Shown: positions 36,166 through 44,228 of the stretch, piece after piece
Position numbering within the stretch: the stretch's first letter is position 1
Layout: each line of letters opens with the position of its first letter
Assembly (NCBI GenBank): GCA_020633075.1
Contig: JACKEI010000002.1
Coordinates: 806,001-870,000, forward strand
Direction: 5' to 3'
Length of the DNA stretch: 64,000 nt
Source: Sandaracinaceae bacterium
GTDB taxonomy: Bacteria > Myxococcota_A > Polyangia > Polyangiales > Houyiibacteriaceae
The notes under the pieces: generated by a model
Seen by the model: only the letters and a program-made list of their open reading frames with translations
The model's database searches: none
What the model was told of the DNA's origin: nothing
Translations under genes and position numbers: made by a program

Positions 36166-36218
36166 CGGGTGCGGCGCCACCTCGTGGCCTGCACCGTGTG
36201 GGTCTGCGGCGTCGTGTG

Positions 36219-36233
36219 AGCCGCCGAGCGGCT
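36219..36233 (+). terminator. small hairpin after the FG-GAP gene
   Basis: AGCCGC-CGA-GCGGCT forms a perfect 6-bp stem with a 3-nt loop, 53 bp past the stop. There is no U tract, so this is weak evidence. Confidence 0.3.
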
Positions 36234-36267
36234 TGTCAGCCAGCGGAGAAGCGACTACCCCGTCCGT

Positions 36268-37137
36268 ATGCAGCACGTCGTCACTGCCCCGCGCGCCCCC
36301 TTCGTGACCGCTGACGGTCAGCTCGAGATCCATCAGCTGCCCGCCGCACGCGACAACCTGGTCTGGCTCTTGCGCCCGGTGGGCAGCAGCGAGGTGGCGG
36401 CCGTGGACGGCCCCGACGCGGCCGGGGCGCTGGCCTACTGTGAGGAGCGCGGATGGCGCCTGACGACCATCCTCAACACGCACACGCACGGGGATCATGT
36501 CGGCATCAACCGCGACCTGGCCAAGCGCGGCCTGCTGGAGGGCATGCGCGTGGTGGGCGCGGCGGCCACCCGTGACGCGATCCCTGGGCTGACCGAGGCG
36601 GTGGGCGAGGGGGACACCGTGCTGCTCGGCGGCGCCTCGGCGCGGGTGCTGCTCACCGAGGGACACATCGACGGGCACGTGAGCTACGTGTTCTCGGACG
36701 CGCTCTTCTGCGGGGACACGCTCTTCGCGGGCGGCTGTGGCTACCTCTTCGACGGGCCACCCAGCAAGATGCACGCGTCGCTCACGCGGCTGGGGCAGCT
36801 CTCGCCAGAGACCCGCGTCTGCTGTGCGCACGAGTACACCGAGGACAACCTGCGCTTTGCCTTCTCGGTGGAGCCCGACAACGGCGCGCTGGCCGACCGG
36901 ATCCGCGCCGTGTGGGCCCTGCGCGCACGTGGCGAGTGCGCCGTTCCCTCGACCATCGGCGAAGAGCTCGCCACCAACCCCTTCATGCGCCACGGGAGCG
37001 CGACGCTCCGAGAGCGGGTGGCCGCTGCGCTTCCGGACGCGCCCTGCGCCACCGCCGAGCAGGTCTTCGCAGCCACGCGCCTGCTCAAGAACCAAGGCGC
37101 GTACAAGGCCGCAGGCGACGCGGGCCTGCCCCTCTGA
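36268..37137 (+). CDS. gloB: hydroxyacylglutathione hydrolase (glyoxalase II)
   Basis: 289-residue binuclear metallohydrolase that releases D-lactate and glutathione from S-lactoylglutathione, finishing methylglyoxal detoxification. The metal motif THTHGDHVGIN is near residue 72. GHIDGHVSY and DALFCGDTLFAGGCGYLFDG supply further ligands, and CAHEYTEDNLRFA is the glutathione-site signature. The C-terminal helical domain of true GloB is present (STIGEELATNPFMRH). Length is slightly above the usual 250-260. It stands alone, convergent with the DsbA-repeat gene 12 bp away. Confidence 0.93.
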   Translation: MQHVVTAPRAPFVTADGQLEIHQLPAARDNLVWLLRPVGSSEVAAVDGPDAAGALAYCEERGWRLTTILNTHTHGDHVGINRDLAKRGLLEGMRVVGAAATRDAIPGLTEAVGEGDTVLLGGASARVLLTEGHIDGHVSYVFSDALFCGDTLFAGGCGYLFDGPPSKMHASLTRLGQLSPETRVCCAHEYTEDNLRFAFSVEPDNGALADRIRAVWALRARGECAVPSTIGEELATNPFMRHGSATLRERVAAALPDAPCATAEQVFAATRLLKNQGAYKAAGDAGLPL

Positions 37138-37149
37138 CGCCCACCGCCG

Positions 37150-39260
37150 TCAGGGAGTGGGCGCCGGCAGGTAGACCGGGGCCGTGGCGCCGTTGCGGAT
37201 GATGTGCTCGTAGACCCGCGCGCGTGGCACGCCCTGCCGGACCAGCGCCTGCGCGGCGGCCAGCTCCGTGTCGATGCGCGCCTGAAAGACCTCGAGGGGC
37301 TGCGCGCCGCGCACGTTCTTGCCGTTGATGAAGGTGGAGGGCGTGCCGGTGGCACCGAGCGCGTTTGCGAGGGCGGCGTCGGCTTGTACGGCGGCCAGGT
37401 GCGTGTGGTTGTCGAGCGCCCGCTGGAAGCGCGGCAGGTCGAGACCCGACTGGTGTGCGTAGGCCTCCAGGTTGGCCCGATCGAGCGCGCGCTGGTTCGC
37501 GAAGAGCAGGTCGTGGAAGCGCCGAAACGTGATCTGCCCTCCCTGTACGAAGGCCTCGAGCGCCGCCTCGGCGGCGAGCGTGGCGTGTGTATGGAACGCG
37601 AGCGGGTTGTTGCGCACCACCACGCGCACGTCCCGGCCGTAGCGCTGTCGGATGGCCTCCAGCGTCGGGACCAGTCGAGCGCAGAAGGGGCACTCGAAGT
37701 CGGTGAAGACGACGACCGTCACCAGCGCATCCGAGCGGCCGAGCGTGGGGTGCTCCACCGTCACGGGCACGCGGTACACGGCCTCGGGGTCGAGTGTCGG
37801 CCGGGCCACGGCGGCCGCCGCGCGCGGGGCGGGCGGGCTCGGCGCGGTGCGCCCGTTCTGCACGAGGCGCCCATAGACCTGCGCGCGCGGCGTGCCCCGC
37901 TGCAGCTCGGCGCGCGCGTCCGCGAGCCCCGCTTCGATCAGCCGTACGAAGGCGTCCTCCGGCTGCGCGCCGGTCAGCATCCGCCCGTTGATGAAGAAGT
38001 TGGGCGTCGCGCTCACTCCCAGGGCGTGGGCTGCGGCCATGTCCGCCTCCACGCGGGCGCGGTGCGTCCCGTTGTCCAGCGCGCGTTGGAAGCGGCGCAT
38101 GTCGAGCCGGAGCTGACGTGCGTAGCCGTCGAGGTCGGTCCGTGTGAGGCTCCGCGGGTTCGCGTACAGCAGGTCGTGCATGGCCCAGAAGCCGGCGTCG
38201 CCGCGCTGCGCGTAGGCTTCCACCGAGGCTTGCGCGGCAGGCATGGCGTCTTGGTGGAAGGGCAGGGGTAGGTGCCGGAACACGATCCGCAGGTCACGTC
38301 CGTAGCGCTGTTCGAGCGCTGCCAGCGTGACCAGCGCCCGCGCGCAGAAGGGGCACTGAAAGTCGCCGAACATCACGATGGTGACCAGCGCGTCGCGCCC
38401 GCCACGCACCGGCTCGCCGCGGGCGACCGGCACCCGGAAGACGTCGCCCGGCGTGCCCGCCGCGTCTGCGCCCGCGGGTGGTGTCGGGGTGGGCGGCGCG
38501 TCGCTCTCCACGGCGACCGCCATGGCCAGCCGGTAGATGTCACCGCGGGCGGCGCCGCGCTGCATGGCCTGCGTGGCCAGCGCCAGCTCCGCGTCCAGCA
38601 CCCGCTCGAACACCTCGAAGGGCTGCGCGCCCGCGATCTTCACCCCGTTGACGAAGAAGGTAGGTGAGCCCGTCGCCCCGACGCGCGCGGCCTCGGCTTC
38701 GTCGGCCGCGATGACGGCGTCGTGCCGCCCGTCCACGAGCGCCTGCTGGAAGCGCTGCTCGTCGAGGCCCAGGTCGCGCGCGAGCGTGAGCAGCGACGCG
38801 TCGTCCAGCACGCGCTGGAGCCCCAGCAGGCGGTCGTGCATGGCCCAGAACCACGTCGGCCCGCCCTGCGCCAGCGCCTCCAGCGCTGCACGTGCCGCCG
38901 CCCGTGAGTCGGTGTGGAAGTCGAGCGGCCGGTGACGAAAGACCATGCGCACGTCGGCGCCGTAGCGCTGCCGCACCTGCTCCAGGGTGGCCTGCGCGCG
39001 CGCGATGAAGGGGTCCTGGAACTCCGCGAAGATCACCAGCGTCAGCGGGGCATCCGCCGGGCCGCGCGCCGCTGTCGAGCTCGCGTCGACGCGCAGGCGG
39101 GTCGTGCGGCTCTGCTCGTAGACGCTGCTGGGCGTGGGCTGCGCGCGGCGCGCCTGGGCGCTCTGCCCCGTCAGGACCGTCGCCAGCCCCAGCGAACCCA
39201 GCACCACCAGCGCACCCCAGCGAGCGGTGCGTCCAGCGCGTGGCGGGCGTGCTCCCCGTG

Positions 39261-39264
<4 letters not shown>
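37150..39264 (-). CDS. exported protein with three tandem DsbA-like thioredoxin domains
   Basis: 704 residues. An N-terminal membrane/signal segment (ALVVLGSLGLATVLTG) directs it out of the cytoplasm. Three DsbA-like domains follow at about 58-245, 275-470 and 495-704, each with a thioredoxin start, a helical insert (WAMHDRLLG and similar) and a cis-Pro loop. The redox motif is CPFC at 304-307 in domain 2 and at 525-528 in domain 3, but in domain 1 it is DPFI (84-87), with both Cys lost. The cis-Pro loops read TGSPTFFVNG, SATPNFFING and TGTPSTFING. It probably oxidises or isomerises disulfides in exported proteins. The start is GTG 39264, overlapping the hemB stop by 4 nt; the longer open frame lies over hemB. 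Confidence 0.88.
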
Positions 39265-40256
<992 letters not shown>

Positions 40257-40259
40257 CTC

Positions 40260-41060
40260 TCAGGGCTTTCCGGCGGCGTAGAGGACGCGGTCCAGGATGC
40301 CCGGGACCAGCTGGTTGAGGCGGCGAGTGGCCCGACTGCCCATGTCGACGAAGAGCACGTCTTGGTCGCGCTCCAGGCCGCGCAGCGCGCTGTCCACGAT
40401 CTCCTCCGCCGTGAACATGCGCGAGAGCTTGTACACGGGCGGGACGCTCGCGAGGCTGCGCACCATGGGCGTGTCCCCCGGCGGCGGGCACAGTACGCGC
40501 ACGTTCACGGGCCTGTCGCGCAGCTCCACGCGCAGCGCCTCGGCGAAGCCCATGACCGCGAACTTGCTGGCGCAGTAGCCCGCCAGCTGCGGGAAGCCGC
40601 GCAGGCCGGACACGCTCGCGACCAGCAGCAGCGTGGAGCGACCCCCGCGCGCGGCGGCCTCTTCCAGGTGGGGCAGCAGCGCCTGCGTGACGTGCACGCT
40701 GCCGAGGTAGTTGGTGTCCATCATCAGCTTGTAGTCCGCGGGGGACATGTCCTCGGCCGGTCCCACACGCAGCACCCCCGCGCAGTGGGCGACGTGGCCC
40801 AGCGGTCCCACCGTCTCGCGGGCACGCGCCGCGGCTGCCGCCACCGCAGCCGCGTCGCACACGTCCACCGAGTCGGTGTACACGTCGCCGCCCAGCTCGG
40901 CGGCGGCCTGCTGGAGCGCGGCGCCGTCACGCCCGAAGAGGACCAGCCGCTCCCCGCGTTGGGCCAGCCGCCGCGCGAACTCGCGTCCGAACCCACTCGC
41001 GCCACCTGTGATGACCCACGCCCCCGCGCTGCGCTCGGTCTTGCTCGCTCTACGTGCCAT
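40260..41060 (-). CDS. short-chain dehydrogenase/reductase
   Basis: 266-residue classical SDR. The cofactor motif is ITGGASGFGREFA near residue 18. The Ser is in VASVSGLRGFP, and the active YxxxK pair in GYCASKFAVMGFAEAL. The segment VRVLCPPPGDTPMV resembles the 3-ketodihydrosphingosine reductase branch, which would fit sphingolipid-making myxobacteria, but this is a weak inference. ATG 41060 is chosen over ATG 41084 because a TAGAGT hexamer sits 7 nt before it. It heads an operon with hemB and the triple-DsbA gene. Confidence 0.85.
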   Translation of the reverse strand: MARRASKTERSAGAWVITGGASGFGREFARRLAQRGERLVLFGRDGAALQQAAAELGGDVYTDSVDVCDAAAVAAAAARARETVGPLGHVAHCAGVLRVGPAEDMSPADYKLMMDTNYLGSVHVTQALLPHLEEAAARGGRSTLLLVASVSGLRGFPQLAGYCASKFAVMGFAEALRVELRDRPVNVRVLCPPPGDTPMVRSLASVPPVYKLSRMFTAEEIVDSALRGLERDQDVLFVDMGSRATRRLNQLVPGILDRVLYAAGKP

Positions 41061-41067
41061 GCGGGGC

Positions 41068-41073
41068 ACTCTA
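41068..41073 (-). promoter_or_regulatory. -10-like TAGAGT of the SDR-hemB-DsbA operon
   Basis: TAGAGT on the minus strand ends 7 nt before the ATG at 41060, matching the leaderless-type pattern. A similar TAGAGG (42357-42362) lies 7 nt before purT. Confidence 0.4.
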
Positions 41074-41146
41074 CCAGCGTCCATCGCCCGCGCGCACCTC
41101 GAAGCCCCCGTTCTCGGGCCCTGCGTTCACCTCAGAGACGCGCAGC

Positions 41147-42349
41147 TCAGCTGAGCTCGACGCGCACGCCTCGGGCGACGGCGGTGGCCTTGGCGCGCGC
41201 CTCCTCCAGCGTCGCCCCACGCGCCAGCCCCACGCCCAGGCGCCGGTGCCCGCGCACCTCGGGCTTGCCGAAGAGCCGCAGCGCGGTGTCTGGGGCCGTG
41301 AGCGCGGCGGGGTCCACGTGGAAGACGGGCGCGTCGCTCTGCCCGTCTCCCAGCACCACGTGGCTGGCCGACGGACCGTGCTGAGCGATGTTGGGGATGG
41401 GCAGCCCCAAGATGGCGCGGACGTGCAGGGCGAACTCGCTCAGGTCCTGCGAGATCATGGTCACCATGCCCGTGTCGTGCGGCCGCGGCGACACCTCGCT
41501 GAACCACACCTGGTCGCCCCGCACGAAGAACTCCACGCCGAAGAGCCCGCGGCCGCCGAGGGCGTCCGTGACCGCCCGCGCCATGCGCTCGGCCTCGGCC
41601 TCCGCCGCGGCGCTCATGGGCTGCGGCTGCCAGCTCTCGTGGTAGTCCCCTTGCACCTGCCGGTGCCCGATGGGCGCGCAGAAGCTGGTGCCGGCCGCGT
41701 GCCGCACGGTCAGCAGCGTGATCTCGTAGTCGAAGTCCACGAAGCCCTCGACGATGACCCGGCCGCCGCCACCGCGTGCGCCGCTCTGGGCGTAGCGCCA
41801 CGCGGTCGCGATCTGCTCCTCGCTCGCGTTCGCCAGCAGGCTGCTCTGGCCCATGCCGGAGGAGCTCATGACCGGCTTCACCACAGCGGGGAGCCCCACC
41901 TCGCGCAGCGCGGCGCGGTACTCCTGCTCGGTCTCCGCGAAGCGGTACTCCGACGTACGCAGCCCCAGCTCTTCGGCCGCGAGCCGCCGAATGCCCTCGC
42001 GGTTCATCGTCAGCCGCGCCGCGCGAGCCGTCGGGATCACGCGCACGCCCGCCGCCTCGAGCGCCACCAATGTGTCCGTCGCGATGGCCTCGATCTCCGG
42101 CACCACGAAGTCCGGCTTCTCAGCCTCGATCACCTCACGCAGCCGCGCGGCGTCCAGCATGGGGAACACGTAGCGTGCGTGGGCCACCTGCATCGCCGGC
42201 GCGTTGTCGTAGCGATCGCAGGCGACGACGTAGACGCCCAGTCGCTGCGCCTCGATGGCCACCTCCTTGCCCAGCTCACCGCTGCCCAGGAGCAGCAGCT
42301 TGGTCTGTGTGCGGGTGGTGGCGGTGCCCAGGCGGAGGGTCTCGGTCAT
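41147..42349 (-). CDS. purT: formate-dependent phosphoribosylglycinamide formyltransferase 2
   Basis: 400-residue ATP-grasp enzyme that formylates GAR with formate and ATP, the third step of purine synthesis, independent of folate. N-terminal LLLLGSGELGKEVAIEAQRLG, central VVKPVMSSSGMGQSSL (ATP loop), HRQVQGDYHESWQP and FGVEFFVRGDQVWFSEVSPRPHDTGMVT are the PurT signatures. Length equals E. coli PurT (392) within a few residues. It is a single gene, 86 bp upstream of the SDR start on the same strand. Confidence 0.97.
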   Translation of the reverse strand: MTETLRLGTATTRTQTKLLLLGSGELGKEVAIEAQRLGVYVVACDRYDNAPAMQVAHARYVFPMLDAARLREVIEAEKPDFVVPEIEAIATDTLVALEAAGVRVIPTARAARLTMNREGIRRLAAEELGLRTSEYRFAETEQEYRAALREVGLPAVVKPVMSSSGMGQSSLLANASEEQIATAWRYAQSGARGGGGRVIVEGFVDFDYEITLLTVRHAAGTSFCAPIGHRQVQGDYHESWQPQPMSAAAEAEAERMARAVTDALGGRGLFGVEFFVRGDQVWFSEVSPRPHDTGMVTMISQDLSEFALHVRAILGLPIPNIAQHGPSASHVVLGDGQSDAPVFHVDPAALTAPDTALRLFGKPEVRGHRRLGVGLARGATLEEARAKATAVARGVRVELS

Positions 42350-42402
42350 GCCGTGCCCTCTACCAGATCAGGCTCCCTACACAAAGCCCCGCGCGGGCCG
42401 GC

Positions 42403-42903
42403 TCACTCGTCCGCGTCTGCCACCGTGAGCAGCGCGGCCGGCGGCGCGCCTCCACGTAGCACGCGCAGCGTCGTCGGGAGCTCGAGCACCAGCGTCGCGA
42501 GCAAGCCCCCACCCGCCACCAGCCACGCCACGTAGCCCGCCAGCTGAGTGGGTGGCAGCACCCACGCCAGCAGCACCATGCCCAGCGCGCTGCCCGCGTA
42601 ACCTCCGAAGCTCATGGCGAGGAATTGCCGCCGCGTGTTGGCCGCGACGTCGAAGTCGAAGAGCAGCGGCGTCAGCGTGCGCTTGGGGAAGCGCACGCGT
42701 GAACCCGTCAGCAACGACCCCAGCAGGTGCCCCCACTCGTGCAGGAGCGCTGCGCCCACCGCGACGCCCAGCCCGGTGAGCACCTGCAGCGCGCGCGCGG
42801 CCACGCTCGGCTCGCCCGTGAGCGAGCGCGTGAGGATCAGCAGCCCCGCCGCGAGCGAGGCGATGCTGAGGTCACGGAGCACGAAGCGGGCAGGCACCGG
42901 CAT
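42403..42903 (-). CDS. small membrane protein with HEWGH zinc-protease-like motif
   Basis: 166 residues and four or five hydrophobic segments. HEWGH (residues 55-59) in ALLHEWGHLLGSLL sits inside a membrane helix, as in M50 site-2 proteases; RFPKRTLTPLLFDFD follows, and a second metal ligand of the NPxxD type is not evident. So it may be a distant M50 protease or a non-catalytic relative. ATG 42903 lies 34 bp after the ECF sigma stop, implying co-transcription. No anti-sigma gene is adjacent. The start excludes an upstream extension overlapping the sigma gene. Confidence 0.65.
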   Translation of the reverse strand: MPVPARFVLRDLSIASLAAGLLILTRSLTGEPSVAARALQVLTGLGVAVGAALLHEWGHLLGSLLTGSRVRFPKRTLTPLLFDFDVAANTRRQFLAMSFGGYAGSALGMVLLAWVLPPTQLAGYVAWLVAGGGLLATLVLELPTTLRVLRGGAPPAALLTVADADE

Positions 42904-42937
42904 GACCCTCACCCTATCAGATGCGCCACCCCAGGAG

Positions 42938-43486
42938 TCACGCGGCGCGCGCGTAGTCGGCCGCCTCCAGGGCGCCGCGCAGCTGAGCCCGCCCGCGGTG
43001 CAGCAGCACGCGCAGGTGATTGCGGGTGACCCCCAGCTCCGTGGCCGCGTCATCCCGGTCGACACCCTCCACGTCCACCAGCGTGACCGCGTCTCGCTCG
43101 CGCCCGTGCAGGGTGTGGAGCTCACGCGCCAGGACCGTCATGGCCGCCATGTCGTCCATGTGGGCCACCACGTCCACGCCCTCGACCTCGCCATGAGCTT
43201 CCTCGATGAAGGCCACCTGCGGGCGGCTGCGACGGTACTGGTCGACGATCTTGCGGCGCAGGATGCTGATCACCCACGTGCGCAGCGACGAGCGCCCGGC
43301 GAAGCGCGGCAGGGACACCATGGCGGCCAGCCAGGTCTCCTGCACCAGGTCGCGCGCGAGCTCCTCGTTGCTGATGCGCTTGCGCGCGTATCCGAGCAGG
43401 ACGGGCTCCAGCTCACGGATGGTGGCGGCGGTGATGGTGGGCGTGCTGTCGGTGCTGGACGTGCTGGTCATGATGGCTGTCCCCAT
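42938..43486 (-). CDS. ECF-type RNA polymerase sigma factor
   Basis: 182 residues with sigma-70 regions 2 and 4 only. Region 2 is visible as VLLGYARKRISNEELARDLVQET and FAGRSSLRTWVISILRRKIVDQYRR. Region 4 is LHGRERDAVTLVDVEGVDRDDAATELGVTRNHL, split by an acidic linker (EEAHGEVEGVDVV). It should direct polymerase to a stress or envelope regulon. ATG 43486 leaves a 17-nt leader after a good minus-strand promoter; ATG 43471 is possible. Its promoter overlaps two ACAA-TTGT sites of MarR type, and a MarR gene lies just upstream on the same strand. Confidence 0.9.
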   Translation of the reverse strand: MGTAIMTSTSSTDSTPTITAATIRELEPVLLGYARKRISNEELARDLVQETWLAAMVSLPRFAGRSSLRTWVISILRRKIVDQYRRSRPQVAFIEEAHGEVEGVDVVAHMDDMAAMTVLARELHTLHGRERDAVTLVDVEGVDRDDAATELGVTRNHLRVLLHRGRAQLRGALEAADYARAA

Positions 43487-43503
43487 TGGTTGTTGGAACA
43501 GCT

Positions 43504-43534
43504 AATATCTGCGTCAGGACAATGGTTGTGTCAA
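43504..43534 (-). promoter_or_regulatory. promoter of the ECF sigma gene
   Basis: Minus strand TTGACA (43534-43529) is a perfect -35; GATATT (43509-43504) is a fair -10 with a 19-bp spacer. The -35 lies within the paired MarR-like half-palindromes. The surroundings are markedly AT-rich compared with the rest of the window. Confidence 0.5.
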
Positions 43535-43544
43535 CAAGTATTGT
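43519..43544. promoter_or_regulatory. two MarR-like operators ACAA-N3-TTGT
   Basis: ACAATGGTTGT (43519-43529) and ACAAGTATTGT (43534-43544), each an ACAA/TTGT palindrome, sit 4 nt apart and are inverted relative to each other (ACAATnnTTGT against ACAAnnATTGT). They cover the -35 of the sigma gene. This pattern is typical of MarR repressor sites. Confidence 0.6.
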
Positions 43545-43555
43545 GAGGACGAACG

Positions 43556-43577
43556 AAAAATGGCCCCACACAGGGCC
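43556..43577 (-). terminator. intrinsic terminator of the MarR-type gene
   Basis: Minus strand: GGCCC-TGTGTG-GGGCC followed at once by ATTTTT. It sits 50 bp past the MarR stop and before the sigma promoter, so the two genes are separate transcription units. Confidence 0.75.
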
Positions 43578-43626
43578 GTTTGTTCAATGATTCCAATGTG
43601 CGTTGCGAGCGCTGGCTCGCCGCCCC

Positions 43627-44100
43627 TCAGGCCAGGCGAACCAGGAGCTTCGTCAGGACGGCCACTTCCTCGTCGCTCAGCGACTCGGTGAGCTTGTCGT
43701 GGAGCGCCAACAACGGGGCGTCGATTTGCTCCACCAGCTCACGGCCCTTGGCGCTCAGGCGGGTGCGCACGATGCGCCGGTCGCCCTCGCAGCGGCAGCG
43801 CTCGATGAGCTCCGCGTTCTCGAGGCGGTCCAGCAGACGGGTGATGTCCGGCACGCGCGAGATGAGGCGCTCGCCGATGCGCGAGCACGAGAGCCCGATG
43901 CCCGGGTCGTTCACGTACAAGATGCGCAGCACGTTGTACTGCGACCCCGTGATGCCGAACTCCTGGCAGAGGGAATTGGTCTCCGAGATCTGCTTGTCCC
44001 CCGCCCGCACGAGCGCTTTGAAGAGCTCCACGCGCGGGAGCGGCTCGGGATGCAGCGCGCGCCGCTCGGGCACGGGCTGCTCGATACAGTTGTCGGTCAT
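43627..44100 (-). CDS. MarR-family transcriptional regulator
   Basis: 157-residue winged-helix repressor with the MarR layout: QEFGITGSQYNVLRILYVND, the recognition region RIGERLISRVPDITRLLDRLENAELIERCRC and wing EGDRRIVRTRLSAKGREL. Cys residues in SLCQEFG, GLSCSR and RCRCEG leave room for redox sensing as in OhrR-type members, but this is untested. A terminator follows, and two matching operators stand before the ECF sigma gene downstream, its likely target. Divergent from the Cys-repeat surface protein gene. Confidence 0.88.
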   Translation of the reverse strand: MTDNCIEQPVPERRALHPEPLPRVELFKALVRAGDKQISETNSLCQEFGITGSQYNVLRILYVNDPGIGLSCSRIGERLISRVPDITRLLDRLENAELIERCRCEGDRRIVRTRLSAKGRELVEQIDAPLLALHDKLTESLSDEEVAVLTKLLVRLA

Positions 44101-44144
44101 GTCAGGAGGGAGTCGGGTGGGAGTGCCGGACGTTTCAAGAACGC

Positions 44145-44158
44145 GCAGCTCTAGCTGC
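44145..44158. promoter_or_regulatory. palindrome GCAGCT-CT-AGCTGC between divergent genes
   Basis: Perfect 6-bp arms with a 2-nt centre in the 128-bp gap between the MarR gene and the Cys-repeat protein gene. Operator or chance; the role is not assignable. Confidence 0.3.
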
Positions 44159-44228
44159 TCTCGCCCCAGCAGGCTAGCACGCGCGCCGCCCGGCCTAGGA
44201 GCCTGTTACGCTGCCGGGAGGAGTGACC

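Noticed and set aside
33514..37095. 1193-codon minus-strand frame opposite the FG-GAP lipoprotein and gloB
   Set aside because: GloB and the repeats of the FG-GAP protein are unmistakable on the plus strand; the shadow has no recognisable domain.
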